Shown here piece by piece: positions 35,774 through 43,817 of a DNA stretch of 64,000 bases. A program made the position numbers and the translations under genes. Where the stretch lies: assembly GCA_001790515.1 (NCBI GenBank), contig MGCS01000002.1:199243-263242 (forward strand), read 5' to 3'. The stretch is from Candidatus Saccharibacteria bacterium RIFCSPHIGHO2_12_FULL_44_22. Its GTDB lineage: Bacteria; Patescibacteriota; Saccharimonadia; Saccharimonadales; Saccharimonadaceae. The first letter of the stretch is position 1; each line of letters opens with the position of its first letter. The notes under the pieces were generated by a model. It was not told where the DNA came from. It was given only the letters and a program-made list of their open reading frames with translations, and searched no databases.

Positions 35774-36742
35774 TTAGCGTGTGGTTTTGTCTTGAAACTC
35801 CGGAATGACAGGTGATGTTGCGTGATATTCCTCGATTAAATAGAGTGGACGCTGTTTTGTTTCGTTAAAAATTCTACCTATGTATTCACCGATAATGCCA
35901 AGCGAGAGGAGTTGAACACCACCCAAAAAGAGGATAACTGCCATCATTGAAGGGTAGCCAGCAAGATCGACACCATAAAATAATGTTCGAGCGATAACTA
36001 TCAAAATATAGAAAAATGCAAAAAATGATATAGCGATACCTAAAATTGTCGAGATACGAAGTGGAGCTGTTGTAAAAGATACAATACCATCGATGGCAAG
36101 ATTGAAGAGTTTAAAGTAATTCCATTTTGTTTCACCAGCTGCACGAGGGTCACGAATGTAGTTAATTTCTTTTTTGTTGAACCCGATCCAACTAAAGAAC
36201 CCTTTAGTATAGCGTTCACTTTCACGAATACGCTTGAGGGCATCGATACAACGACGATCAAGTAACCGAAAGTCACCAGTATCGCGCTGGATTGGGATGG
36301 TTGTGGAACGTTGCAGTACTTTGTAGAATGATTGTGATGTGAATTTCTTGAACCACGATTCTCCTAGACGGCTAGAGCGACGAGCAAAAACATCGTCGTA
36401 ACCTTCTTCCCAAAGCTTGATCATGTCAGGAATAAGTTCTGGTGGATCTTGAAGGTCGGCGTCAATGATTACCAGTGCGTCACTGTCAACATGATCGATT
36501 CCTGCAATCATGGCAATTTCTTTGCCGAAGTTTCTGGTGAGGTTGATGTATGATACACGCTCGTCTTTTTGTGCATATTGTTTGATAATTGCGAGTGTGT
36601 CGTCGCGACTACCATCATTCACAAACAAGAATTCCAAATTGTACTTCTTGATAGTTTTGCCAAGCGTCTCTAGACGATCAAATAATTTTGGCAGAACAGG
36701 CGCTTCGTTATAGGCGGGAATCAGGACGGTGATTGTTTTCAT
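35774..36742 (-). CDS. GT2 polyprenyl-phosphate sugar transferase (GtrB/DPM1-like)
   Basis: The 322-residue protein has the GT2 catalytic domain (VLIPAYNEAPVLPKL, FVNDGSRDDT, the metal-binding DADLQDPPE) and two C-terminal membrane helices (about 232-255 and 268-292). That is the plan of GtrB-type enzymes that load a sugar onto undecaprenyl phosphate. A close relative lies at 60739-61677 with the same DADLQDPP motif. No flippase sits beside this copy. An extended -10 promoter lies directly upstream. Confidence 0.88.
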   Translation of the reverse strand: MKTITVLIPAYNEAPVLPKLFDRLETLGKTIKKYNLEFLFVNDGSRDDTLAIIKQYAQKDERVSYINLTRNFGKEIAMIAGIDHVDSDALVIIDADLQDPPELIPDMIKLWEEGYDDVFARRSSRLGESWFKKFTSQSFYKVLQRSTTIPIQRDTGDFRLLDRRCIDALKRIRESERYTKGFFSWIGFNKKEINYIRDPRAAGETKWNYFKLFNLAIDGIVSFTTAPLRISTILGIAISFFAFFYILIVIARTLFYGVDLAGYPSMMAVILFLGGVQLLSLGIIGEYIGRIFNETKQRPLYLIEEYHATSPVIPEFQDKTTR

Positions 36743-36752
36743 GGATAGGGTT

Positions 36753-36761
36753 ATTATATCA
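36753..36761 (-). promoter_or_regulatory. Extended -10 promoter of the GtrB-like gene
   Basis: On the minus strand TGATATAAT (36753-36761), a full extended -10, lies 10 bases before the ATG at 36742, giving a leader of about 3 bases. No good -35 is seen, as expected for an extended -10. The rest of the 36743-36950 gap shows no further recognisable element apart from AAGGAG before tatA. Confidence 0.55.
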
Positions 36762-36950
36762 GATTTTACCGGGGTGCGGATGTTAATTATATTACCAGCG
36801 GTGGTGTCTGCGATCGCCGCTACACTACACTAGGCAGGGTAGGTGCAGACTCCCTTTGTGTTTTAGTTAATGAACTCGTGCTATATTATTGCAGTCGACG
36901 CACAAACGTTATATCATAGATATACAGGACAAGCATAAGGAGATACAAAC

Positions 36951-37133
36951 ATGGGACTTGGAACAATGGAGATAGTATTGATTGCTGCGGTAATCATACT
37001 TTTATTTGGTGCAAAGAAATTGCCAGAATTGGCACGAAGCCTTGGTGATTCTGCAAAAGAATTACGCAAAGGGTTGAACGACGACCCAGCACCTACGAAA
37101 GTAGCTGTACAAAAAGCCGACACTACTGAATAG
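36951..37133 (+). CDS. tatA: Twin-arginine translocase subunit TatA/E
   Basis: The 60-residue protein has a short N-terminal membrane helix (about 6-20), the FGAKKLPELARSLG hinge and amphipathic helix, then a charged tail, exactly the TatA/E pattern. TatA forms the pore for folded proteins exported by the Tat pathway. AAGGAG lies 8 bases upstream of the ATG. tatC and tatB are not in the window. It has its own terminator. Confidence 0.93.
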   Translation: MGLGTMEIVLIAAVIILLFGAKKLPELARSLGDSAKELRKGLNDDPAPTKVAVQKADTTE

Positions 37134-37153
37134 TTGATAGCCGAAATATACTT

Positions 37154-37184
37154 TATAAAACGACTCATTACGAGTCGTTTTATA
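37154..37184. terminator. Hairpin terminator after tatA
   Basis: Perfect 13-base inverted repeat (37154-37166 and 37172-37184) with a 5-base loop and T/A-rich flanks on both sides. It lies between tatA and the convergent GH18 gene and can serve both. Confidence 0.85.
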
Positions 37185-37226
37185 ATAATATGCAGAAACA
37201 GGTGGTACGCGACGGTATGTGTGCTG

Positions 37227-38795
37227 TTATTGAATTAACGTATTAATCTCGGCTTGCGTGAGCGGTGTCCATGGTGACGTGTTGGCATTTGAAGAACTGG
37301 CGGCCGGGCTTTGTCCTTGATTCCACCATTTTGCTTTATAGGGAATTCCTTTAAACATAACACGCTGATCGGTGTCGTATATGTCTGACCCTGACCAAGC
37401 AGGGTATGTTCCTTCGGCAACGGTGGGCTGCTCGACTGGTTTTTCACCTGGAAGAACCGGGCCAACAAGTTCCCAGGGTGTCTGATATGACTGAAGTACA
37501 GGATCATCAGGCATATTATTCTGCGTCCACCATTTTGCACGATATACGTTGTGATGCCATACGACTTTTGTTCCTTCAAGATAGGCGCCAGATTCAGACC
37601 AGATCTGATACGGACTAGTTGCTGGATCGTCGGCTTTTTGAGCTGTCACACCTGTTTCGGATGTTGTCTCGACGCCAGCACTAAATCTTAGACTCCCGCT
37701 AAAGCTTTCGCTGAGTGCGACTGCGTAGCTGCCCTTAGGTTCCTTTACTCCACTGCAAGAGTCTGAGACCACCTTGAGATCAACATAATTACTCCCACAG
37801 GGCACATCACGATTAGCGGACCACATCGACATACGGCCTATATTGTGTGCGATTGCAAATTTATTAAATCCTTTGGCGTCGTCAAGACTGAATACCTCGT
37901 CCTTGACGTCGTTTTGACCAATCATTGGTGTTGCGCCAATTTTTGACCATAATGTCGAATTGCTAAGCTCGATGTTGTGTTGTCTGTAGATAATGCCTAG
38001 TTGTCGAACGGTTTGAGTCAACGCACTTTCTGCGGCGGATTGCATCGACATATCTTCAGACTTGCTATTGCCGAAGTCCATCGTCATAACATTTACACCA
38101 GCAAGATCAACCTTTTTTGCAAGGAGCCGTGAAACACCGTTCGTTCCATCTTCGGTAAGTCCTTGAGGCGCAACGGGAAGGGTGACCCATACGGCGAGTG
38201 GCTTTCCGGCTTCTTTTCGTTCTTGCTGAAGCGCCGCGATAGCGGTTGCTCGTCGCGCACTAGCGGCAACATCTTTTAATCCTTCGTTTTCTAGGTCAAG
38301 ATCAATTGTGTTGATATTGTAGCGATCGACGACACTGCGATAAGCAGCAAGTAGTTTTGTAGGATCAGAGCAATCTAGCGCTAATTCGCGGTTATTCAAT
38401 CCACCGAACGAGACTGCAACACTACCACCTTGTTGTTGCAAACGAGCAATGCGTCGGTCAAGGTCAAGCGAACCGCTTGCTTGATCAAGCGTGTATGCTG
38501 TTCCCCACGTTGGTGTGCAACCATCTGTTGGCGAGCTAACAATGAATGAAAGTACCGCGTCGCGGCTGTTTGTGGCGCCCATTTGATCAAAGGCAAAGGT
38601 TGGTGTTGAGGTGACATCAACATAGCTTGCAAACCATGGTTCGCTTGATACGTTGGTCGCTTCTGTACGCCACTGCTGCAGGTTCATGACGCCAAACGCT
38701 GCGAGTACTGAGACGATGATTACGGCGAGCGTCACACGCCAAGGAGAAAGTCGGCGCGTTTTCAATGGCTGCGAGAGAGGGGTGGTTGGGGTCAT
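37227..38795 (-). CDS. Secreted or anchored GH18 (chitinase-type) hydrolase with two CBM5/12-like domains
   Basis: The 522-residue protein has an N-terminal membrane or signal helix (about 19-38). The GH18 barrel (about 53-370) has the SFGG strand (129-132) and catalytic DLDLE (D165, D167, E169), where the Glu is the acid/base. Two Trp-rich carbohydrate-binding modules (about 396-447 and 460-515) share VYRAKWW/PYKAKWW, typical of CBM5/12. Members act on beta-1,4-GlcNAc polymers such as chitin. The start overlaps the end of the GT2 synthase gene by ATGA, so the two are translated together, arguing for a shared polymer. Confidence 0.85.
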   Translation of the reverse strand: MTPTTPLSQPLKTRRLSPWRVTLAVIIVSVLAAFGVMNLQQWRTEATNVSSEPWFASYVDVTSTPTFAFDQMGATNSRDAVLSFIVSSPTDGCTPTWGTAYTLDQASGSLDLDRRIARLQQQGGSVAVSFGGLNNRELALDCSDPTKLLAAYRSVVDRYNINTIDLDLENEGLKDVAASARRATAIAALQQERKEAGKPLAVWVTLPVAPQGLTEDGTNGVSRLLAKKVDLAGVNVMTMDFGNSKSEDMSMQSAAESALTQTVRQLGIIYRQHNIELSNSTLWSKIGATPMIGQNDVKDEVFSLDDAKGFNKFAIAHNIGRMSMWSANRDVPCGSNYVDLKVVSDSCSGVKEPKGSYAVALSESFSGSLRFSAGVETTSETGVTAQKADDPATSPYQIWSESGAYLEGTKVVWHHNVYRAKWWTQNNMPDDPVLQSYQTPWELVGPVLPGEKPVEQPTVAEGTYPAWSGSDIYDTDQRVMFKGIPYKAKWWNQGQSPAASSSNANTSPWTPLTQAEINTLIQ

Positions 38796-41107
38796 GATGC
38801 GAGTTCCTTTTCGAGTGCGGTTGGTATGCGGGCTGGGATTGGTTCAGGGTGACTATCGTCTTCGGTTAGTGGTATAGTGCCGTGTTCTTCGCCATGGTAA
38901 AGAACTGCTCGCCAATCAAGAGTAGGCGCATTCGTTTCTATCGTAGGTGCTGTCTTTGGAACTACGTCAACGTAAAGCCAGCTTGTTAATCCTAGCCATG
39001 TGTCGACAATCGTATTCCAAATGCCTATGTAGGCAACGATTGCCCAGGTTGCCGCGAACGCGTTAAAAGCGGCAAAGAACGCATTACCCCAGTTTTCTGC
39101 CGCTATGTCGCGTTGGAGTGTAAACAGCGAAAATGCAACAATAAGAAGCGGTGTAATGACATACAACATTGGTGATGCGGTGCGATTCTTTACTTTTGGT
39201 GTACGCGCAAACGGAATCTTTTTGCCACTAAGTGCTTGTTGAAGAGACTTAAGGACGCCGGCAAGATTCACTGGTAATAAAATCAAGTTGAACCCATAAA
39301 TACGAAAAACATCAGTCCGTTTGTAACCGTTATAATGGAGATCACTTGCCATCGCAAGGAAATAAGGAACGGCAGCCAAGAGGACGAGTGGGCTGAGTAG
39401 CCGTCCGTCGTAAGGAAAAGCAAGAAGAAAGATGAGTCCAAAACTTGCCCATGAAATCGAGGCCATGTAGTTGAGTCGGAGGAAGATTTCCGTCAAAGCA
39501 ACATGTTCATTACGTCGTTTTCGATCGCGGATTTGTGCAAATAGTTTCGGTAAAATCAGTAACCCTCCGTTCGCCCAACGACGACGCTGTACAATGAGCG
39601 AGCCAAAGTCAGGCGGTGTTGCACTATAACTAAGCCGTTCTGGGTAATTAATCAGTTTCCAGCCATGTAGTCCAAGGTCGATGCTTGATTCAGTGTCTTC
39701 GATAACCGTGCGATCTTGAACGTAGCGACGAACTTCAAATCCGCCAACCCATTCCTTCTCGACGATATCTTCGATCGCGCGCTTACGAATAATAGCGTTT
39801 GCGCCAACCCAGAATGTTGCACCGTAAAAACTCATCCCCTGGTGAAGAATGTGTTGAATGTCGGTCGTCGCTCCAGACAATCGTTCAATTCGTGATGCGG
39901 CACCCCGAAACGATGAGTAAGGAGTTTGCGTGACTGCAACTCGAGCGTTGTCTGGTTGTTGAAGGAAATAGACGAGCCGCAAACAGTAGTCGCGTAAAAG
40001 GATAGAGTCGGCATCGAGTGTCAAAAGAAATTCGCTATCTGGAATAGTGGTATCGGTTGCGCGCGGACGCTTTGTGACAGCGACAAGCGCCGGACCATCC
40101 GGGGTTTGCATTGTACGATAGGTGCCGCCCATCAGTCCTATGTAGGCGTTCAAGTTCATTGCTTTGTTTGCTTCATGAGAGAGTGATACATATTGCTTTC
40201 GTTCGAACACTTGGATCTTTGCATCAAATATCCATGATAATCTTCGGTACAGCTGAGCAGCTCGATCAGACGGGATAGAGACCTTTTCATCACAAGAAGC
40301 GGTAAGCGCCTCACCGACAAGCCGTAGTTCGTCCGCGAGTCCTCGCAGAACTTGCTCGCTAAAGAATATGTCAACATGATCTTCTAATATTTCTTTGTCG
40401 GCTAGGTCATTTAACCATTTTGCAGCCCATGCGTAGTGGGCGGCAAGTGTCTTGGTTGTGGCAATGCTTGCCATTGGTGACCATTGGCGTGAATCAAATG
40501 CATCCTTGGCAGCAGAAAAGCGTATCCGAGGGATTTCAAATAGTTTCGTAATTTCTTGACCAAGGGCGCGAGTTGCCTCTAGCTGCGCAGCGGCAATTGG
40601 ATTACTTGGATGAGGGTTATCGTCAAGCAAAAGGACAATGTTCATATTTGGATATTCTTGCAACGCGGCAGAGAGTAGTGTTTTGCGAACGACTTGAGTT
40701 TCTTCACTATATGATGGAACAAGCACGGTGATAGAAGGTTGGTTGTCGCTGAAATGACGATCCAATTCTGCTCGCGGTACACGAACATGTTTGCTGAATC
40801 GCTGCAATGCGCCTTGACGAGCAACAAGGTAGAGTAGGGCGGAGAACGTCAAAAACGTAACGACGATCAGGTAACTGATAGCTTCAAGTGTAAAGACAAA
40901 ACTTTTCGGCCCATCAAAAAATTGTCGAATAATTGTTGAGATGACATATAGTACCCACATTATAATCGTCACGACAACAGCAAGTCGGCTTAATGCGATT
41001 GTTCTTGTTGATGGTCGTGCATGGACTGACGGAAGCGGCGTTAGTCGACGTTCAGCTCCCCATTGTTGTTTGCGGGTAAATGCAGCAAGTTGTTTTTTGT
41101 TTCCCAT
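38792..41107 (-). CDS. Processive membrane GT2 glycosyltransferase (BcsA/NodC/PgaC-like)
   Basis: The ATG at 41107 gives 771 residues. A TTG at 41149 would add 14 residues but lies against the terminator T-tract. Two N-terminal helices precede a GT2 domain with LVPSYSEE, the DxD motif LTLDADS, the base-carrying EDTE and the product-site QRRRW, all marks of processive beta-glycan synthases (cellulose, chitin or poly-GlcNAc type). At least four helices and an acidic tail follow. A long helical insertion sits between the first motifs. It would polymerise and extrude a polysaccharide; the sugar is unknown, although the coupled GH18 gene hints at a GlcNAc polymer. It is preceded by an operator-like repeat and leader terminator. 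Confidence 0.82.
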   Translation of the reverse strand: MGNKKQLAAFTRKQQWGAERRLTPLPSVHARPSTRTIALSRLAVVVTIIMWVLYVISTIIRQFFDGPKSFVFTLEAISYLIVVTFLTFSALLYLVARQGALQRFSKHVRVPRAELDRHFSDNQPSITVLVPSYSEETQVVRKTLLSAALQEYPNMNIVLLLDDNPHPSNPIAAAQLEATRALGQEITKLFEIPRIRFSAAKDAFDSRQWSPMASIATTKTLAAHYAWAAKWLNDLADKEILEDHVDIFFSEQVLRGLADELRLVGEALTASCDEKVSIPSDRAAQLYRRLSWIFDAKIQVFERKQYVSLSHEANKAMNLNAYIGLMGGTYRTMQTPDGPALVAVTKRPRATDTTIPDSEFLLTLDADSILLRDYCLRLVYFLQQPDNARVAVTQTPYSSFRGAASRIERLSGATTDIQHILHQGMSFYGATFWVGANAIIRKRAIEDIVEKEWVGGFEVRRYVQDRTVIEDTESSIDLGLHGWKLINYPERLSYSATPPDFGSLIVQRRRWANGGLLILPKLFAQIRDRKRRNEHVALTEIFLRLNYMASISWASFGLIFLLAFPYDGRLLSPLVLLAAVPYFLAMASDLHYNGYKRTDVFRIYGFNLILLPVNLAGVLKSLQQALSGKKIPFARTPKVKNRTASPMLYVITPLLIVAFSLFTLQRDIAAENWGNAFFAAFNAFAATWAIVAYIGIWNTIVDTWLGLTSWLYVDVVPKTAPTIETNAPTLDWRAVLYHGEEHGTIPLTEDDSHPEPIPARIPTALEKELAS

Positions 41108-41147
41108 AATGATTGGGTATGTTCCTTTCGAAGTGGTATCGTTTGCC

Positions 41148-41173
41148 AAAAAAAAGAGGCCTCATGGCCCTCT
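41148..41173 (-). terminator. Leader terminator or attenuator before the GT2-GH18 operon
   Basis: On the minus strand a hairpin AGAGGGCC-ATGA-GGCCTCT (one bulged base) is followed by eight T residues, a strong intrinsic terminator. It lies between the predicted promoter (41189-41217) and the ATG at 41107, so transcripts must pass it to express the synthase. It could alternatively end transcripts arriving from sucD. Confidence 0.75.
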
Positions 41174-41198
41174 GTTACTATCCAATGTATAGTAACAG
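41172..41198. repeat. Perfect 10-base inverted repeat over the promoter (operator-like)
   Basis: CTGTTACTAT (41172-41181) and ATAGTAACAG (41189-41198) form a perfect inverted repeat with a 7-base spacer. One arm covers the predicted -10 box and the start region falls in the spacer, so it looks like a repressor site rather than an RNA hairpin. Confidence 0.55.
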
Positions 41199-41217
41199 TT
41201 TGTTGTTGCTAGTGCAA
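41189..41217 (-). promoter_or_regulatory. Promoter of the GT2-GH18 operon
   Basis: On the minus strand TTGCAC (-35, 41212-41217), 17-base spacer, TACTAT (-10, 41189-41194). The predicted start is near 41182, leaving a leader of about 75 bases that contains the terminator hairpin. Confidence 0.5.
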
Positions 41218-41314
41218 CTACAACGTCTTATGAATGAAAAAGGGTAGAGAAGGATCGTAAGATACGGCAGTGTTTATATTTATGATTACGCAACAGAATA
41301 ATGAAAAAGCAAGC

Positions 41315-41334
41315 TGTGGAAAACATGTGGATAG
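41315..41334 (-). other. Pair of DnaA-box-like sites
   Basis: TGTGGAAAA (41315-41323) and TGTGGATAG (41326-41334) each differ by one base from the DnaA box on the minus strand and lie 11 bases apart, about one helical turn, in the same orientation. The first is identical to the site over the dnaA promoter. They sit in the 220-base gap between sucD and the GT2 promoter. Confidence 0.4.
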
Positions 41335-41369
41335 AGAATAACTATATCAAAATACTTTTCACGAAAAAA

Positions 41370-42227
41370 TCAAATCATGTGAATTAGGTGAGTGATGCTG
41401 GTTGCGGTATGGACGCCATTCTCAGCTAAGTACTCAGTTTTGGCTGCAGCCGATTCGTCTGCGCTACCAAGAATCGCGCCAGCGTGACCAAGTTGCACGC
41501 CAGCTGGTGCGTGATGGCCAGTGACATACGCATACACGGGCTTCGTGACATGCTGCTTGATATACTTTGCGGCATCCAACTCCCCCGTTCCACCAATCTC
41601 ACCTATCATGACAATTTTATCGACATCCGGATCATTTTCAAATAGTCGCAGGCAATCGATAAACGACGTTCCAGCAATCCGGTCGCCACCGATCCCTATA
41701 ATATACTTTTGTCCAATACCACGGCGCGTCAGACCGTCCATCGCTTCGTAGGTCAACGTGCCTGAACGACTGACGACACCCACAGAACCCGCTAGTGATA
41801 AATGTGCGGGAATGATTCCCAGCTTGTTGCCTCCAGGCAGGAGGATGCCGGGGCAGTTTGGACCGATTAATTGACTTCTACCCTTTTCCTTCAAGGCCTT
41901 TGTCACGGCCAACATATCATGCAGGGGAATGCCCTCGGTGATACAAACGATCAATGGCACCTCTGCGGTAATTGCTTCGATAAGTGCACCTTTGGCGAAA
42001 CGTGCTGGAACAAAAACGACACTTATATCGACCGCGTGTGCAGCCTGAATATCCTTTATCGAACCGTAGACCGGGATTCCGTCGATGGTATCGCCAATTT
42101 TGCTTGGTGACGTTCCGGCAACGACATTTGTGCCACTCGCCTTCATGGCGCTGGCATGAAATGCACCGTGTGCGCCGGTAATACCTTGGACGATCACGTT
42201 CTTGGCGGAAAGTAGATCTTCAGTCAT
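41370..42227 (-). CDS. sucD: Succinyl-CoA synthetase alpha subunit
   Basis: The 285-residue protein has the CoA-binding Rossmann start (VIVQGITGAHGAFH), the SRSGTLTYEA phosphate-loop region, and the active-site His248 in QLGHAGAIL that is phosphorylated during catalysis. With SucC it interconverts succinate, CoA and a nucleoside triphosphate with succinyl-CoA. Length equals the typical family size. AGGAGG lies just upstream of the ATG. An unrelated gene separates it from sucC, with a 25-base direct repeat in the gap. Confidence 0.95.
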   Translation of the reverse strand: MTEDLLSAKNVIVQGITGAHGAFHASAMKASGTNVVAGTSPSKIGDTIDGIPVYGSIKDIQAAHAVDISVVFVPARFAKGALIEAITAEVPLIVCITEGIPLHDMLAVTKALKEKGRSQLIGPNCPGILLPGGNKLGIIPAHLSLAGSVGVVSRSGTLTYEAMDGLTRRGIGQKYIIGIGGDRIAGTSFIDCLRLFENDPDVDKIVMIGEIGGTGELDAAKYIKQHVTKPVYAYVTGHHAPAGVQLGHAGAILGSADESAAAKTEYLAENGVHTATSITHLIHMI

Positions 42228-42236
42228 TGTGCCTCC

Positions 42237-42305
42237 TTTTGTGTTGATAGAATGTCGATAGCCGCTTCTAACAGTGGTAATTTTGTGTTGATAGAATGTC
42301 GATAG
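42237..42305. repeat. 25-base direct repeat upstream of sucD
   Basis: Two identical 25-base copies (42237-42261 and 42281-42305) begin TTTTGTGTTGATAG and are 44 bases apart start to start. The first reaches into the sucD ribosome-binding region (complement of AAAAGG). It looks like a recent small tandem duplication between the AlbA/HATPase-type gene and sucD. Confidence 0.7.
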
Positions 42306-42317
42306 GTCACAACCTTG

Positions 42318-43787
42318 TTAATCCGCATAGCTGTTATGAATAAAATAGCGGCGATGTCGGTTTTGCCCCGATGCGATGACGAGCCCCTTTTTTTTCAGTG
42401 CCATAAGGTCGTACGCTGCTCGTCTATCATCGCCGACACTGTTCATATTGTTTATGTCACGATATTCACTATTGTTGATTCCTCCACCCGCATTCCTGAG
42501 ATGCGTTAGCGCTGTCAACTGGTGCTCATTCAACTGGAATTGTTTAAATCGTTTCAGCCAAACCTGGTCACCACTCGATATGAACGCTGAACTGTAAAGA
42601 ACTGCCCGAAATGAAGTGCTACTGTTGGTAAATTCGGGCTCATGAAGGCCTGCTGCGCGTAACGATTGCCGTATAGTTTTGATGCCACGAGCGCGTTGCT
42701 CGGTGTATCCATAATCTTTCAAAAAGCTCATCAAAAGAGGGTTTCGCGAGACTGAGGGTGCAGATTCCAACTCTTCGATAGGCACCAAACTTGCGCCAGG
42801 ATTGATAATTTCAATTCGGTCGGAATAAATATCAACTTGGATACGGGAAGAATATGTTGAATAATCGCGGTGGGCGATGGCATTTGCTAGCGCTTCGCGA
42901 AGCGCGACCTCAGGGATAACGAGATAGTCTCGACGCTGACCAGACGGATCGACAGAGCCGCTAATAGGTAGCTTTGATTTTATAAAGTTGAACGCTTCAG
43001 AGAATTGCGCGATGACATTACCATTAAATTCTCGATTATCAAGATGCGTTTTTTGCGGATCATCACTAAGAACCTTCGAGTCTCCTGGATAGTGAGTCAC
43101 GGCTATATTCGTGGTTGGGGCGGAAACATCTTGTAGGATATCCGCTTTGCCAAACGCTAACAGTCCGAATAATGTAACGGAATGTGTTTTACTCAATGCC
43201 CTTAGTTTTACGAGAACCTCATCGGTAGTACTGTTTTTGTAAATATCATTACGAACTGAGTTCACTAAATTGATGTATGTCATGACAAGATCTGTGTCTA
43301 AACAATCTTGATACGAGTATTCTGGATACTCAATCAACTCTGCGCCACCTCGTGCTGCAACTGCGAATTGATTGCGCACCTCATCGCTCATAAGTATACT
43401 CGATGAACCTATGCGGATATAAGATCCTACTGTGATGCCGCGTTTAATCGAATAGATAGGGCGGACAGCAGCAGGGGCGGGTGGAATAGTGACGACAACG
43501 ATAGACCCCACGACTTGGATATCGGGTAATACGGGGTAATTAAATGCACTTTGGCAAAGTGACAATATATCTTGTTCAATCTTGTCTATATGGTCAACAG
43601 CTAACCCAGTCAATTCTCCATCAGGCTTAGCGCCCAGGACTATTCGACCACCCTCTGTATTTGCAAAAGCAGAAATTGTCTTCCATATATCATCCGGCAA
43701 ATTACCATTTGAGCATGTCTTAAGTTCTGTTCTTGAATCCTCGGGTTCTAGATGAGGGAAAAGCTGAGACTGCTGAGGACGTGTCAT
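42318..43787 (-). CDS. AlbA_2/Schlafen-type and HATPase_4-type (RecG-like annotated) putative regulator
   Basis: The 489-residue protein has an N-terminal AlbA_2/AAA_4-type domain (about 13-125; ISAFANTEGGRIVLGAKPDG), a middle region, and an ATP-binding HATPase_4-like domain (about 290-380; REALANAIAHRDYS, YSDRIEIINPG), then a winged-helix-like end. Such proteins are often labelled putative transcriptional regulators or wrongly RecG helicases; no helicase motifs are present. It lies between sucC (30 bases upstream) and sucD, so it splits a subunit pair that is normally adjacent. A TAAAAT lies 6 bases before its ATG and could be its own -10. Function here is unknown. Confidence 0.75.
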   Translation of the reverse strand: MTRPQQSQLFPHLEPEDSRTELKTCSNGNLPDDIWKTISAFANTEGGRIVLGAKPDGELTGLAVDHIDKIEQDILSLCQSAFNYPVLPDIQVVGSIVVVTIPPAPAAVRPIYSIKRGITVGSYIRIGSSSILMSDEVRNQFAVAARGGAELIEYPEYSYQDCLDTDLVMTYINLVNSVRNDIYKNSTTDEVLVKLRALSKTHSVTLFGLLAFGKADILQDVSAPTTNIAVTHYPGDSKVLSDDPQKTHLDNREFNGNVIAQFSEAFNFIKSKLPISGSVDPSGQRRDYLVIPEVALREALANAIAHRDYSTYSSRIQVDIYSDRIEIINPGASLVPIEELESAPSVSRNPLLMSFLKDYGYTEQRARGIKTIRQSLRAAGLHEPEFTNSSTSFRAVLYSSAFISSGDQVWLKRFKQFQLNEHQLTALTHLRNAGGGINNSEYRDINNMNSVGDDRRAAYDLMALKKKGLVIASGQNRHRRYFIHNSYAD

Positions 43788-43817
43788 GTCTCTATTTTAC
43801 CATTATCCGCATGTCGT

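Noticed and set aside
36743-36950. Possible small RNA or tRNA in the gap before tatA
   Set aside because: No cloverleaf, T-loop (GGTTCGA-type) or anticodon stem was found; the sequence fits divergent promoters only.
41108-41149. TTG at 41149 as start of the GT2 synthase
   Set aside because: It lies directly against the terminator T-tract with no ribosome site; the ATG at 41107 keeps all recognised domains.
42318-43787. ATP-dependent DNA helicase RecG
   Set aside because: The C-terminal half resembles proteins often annotated so, but no DEAH-type helicase motifs are present; AlbA_2 plus HATPase_4-like domains fit better.
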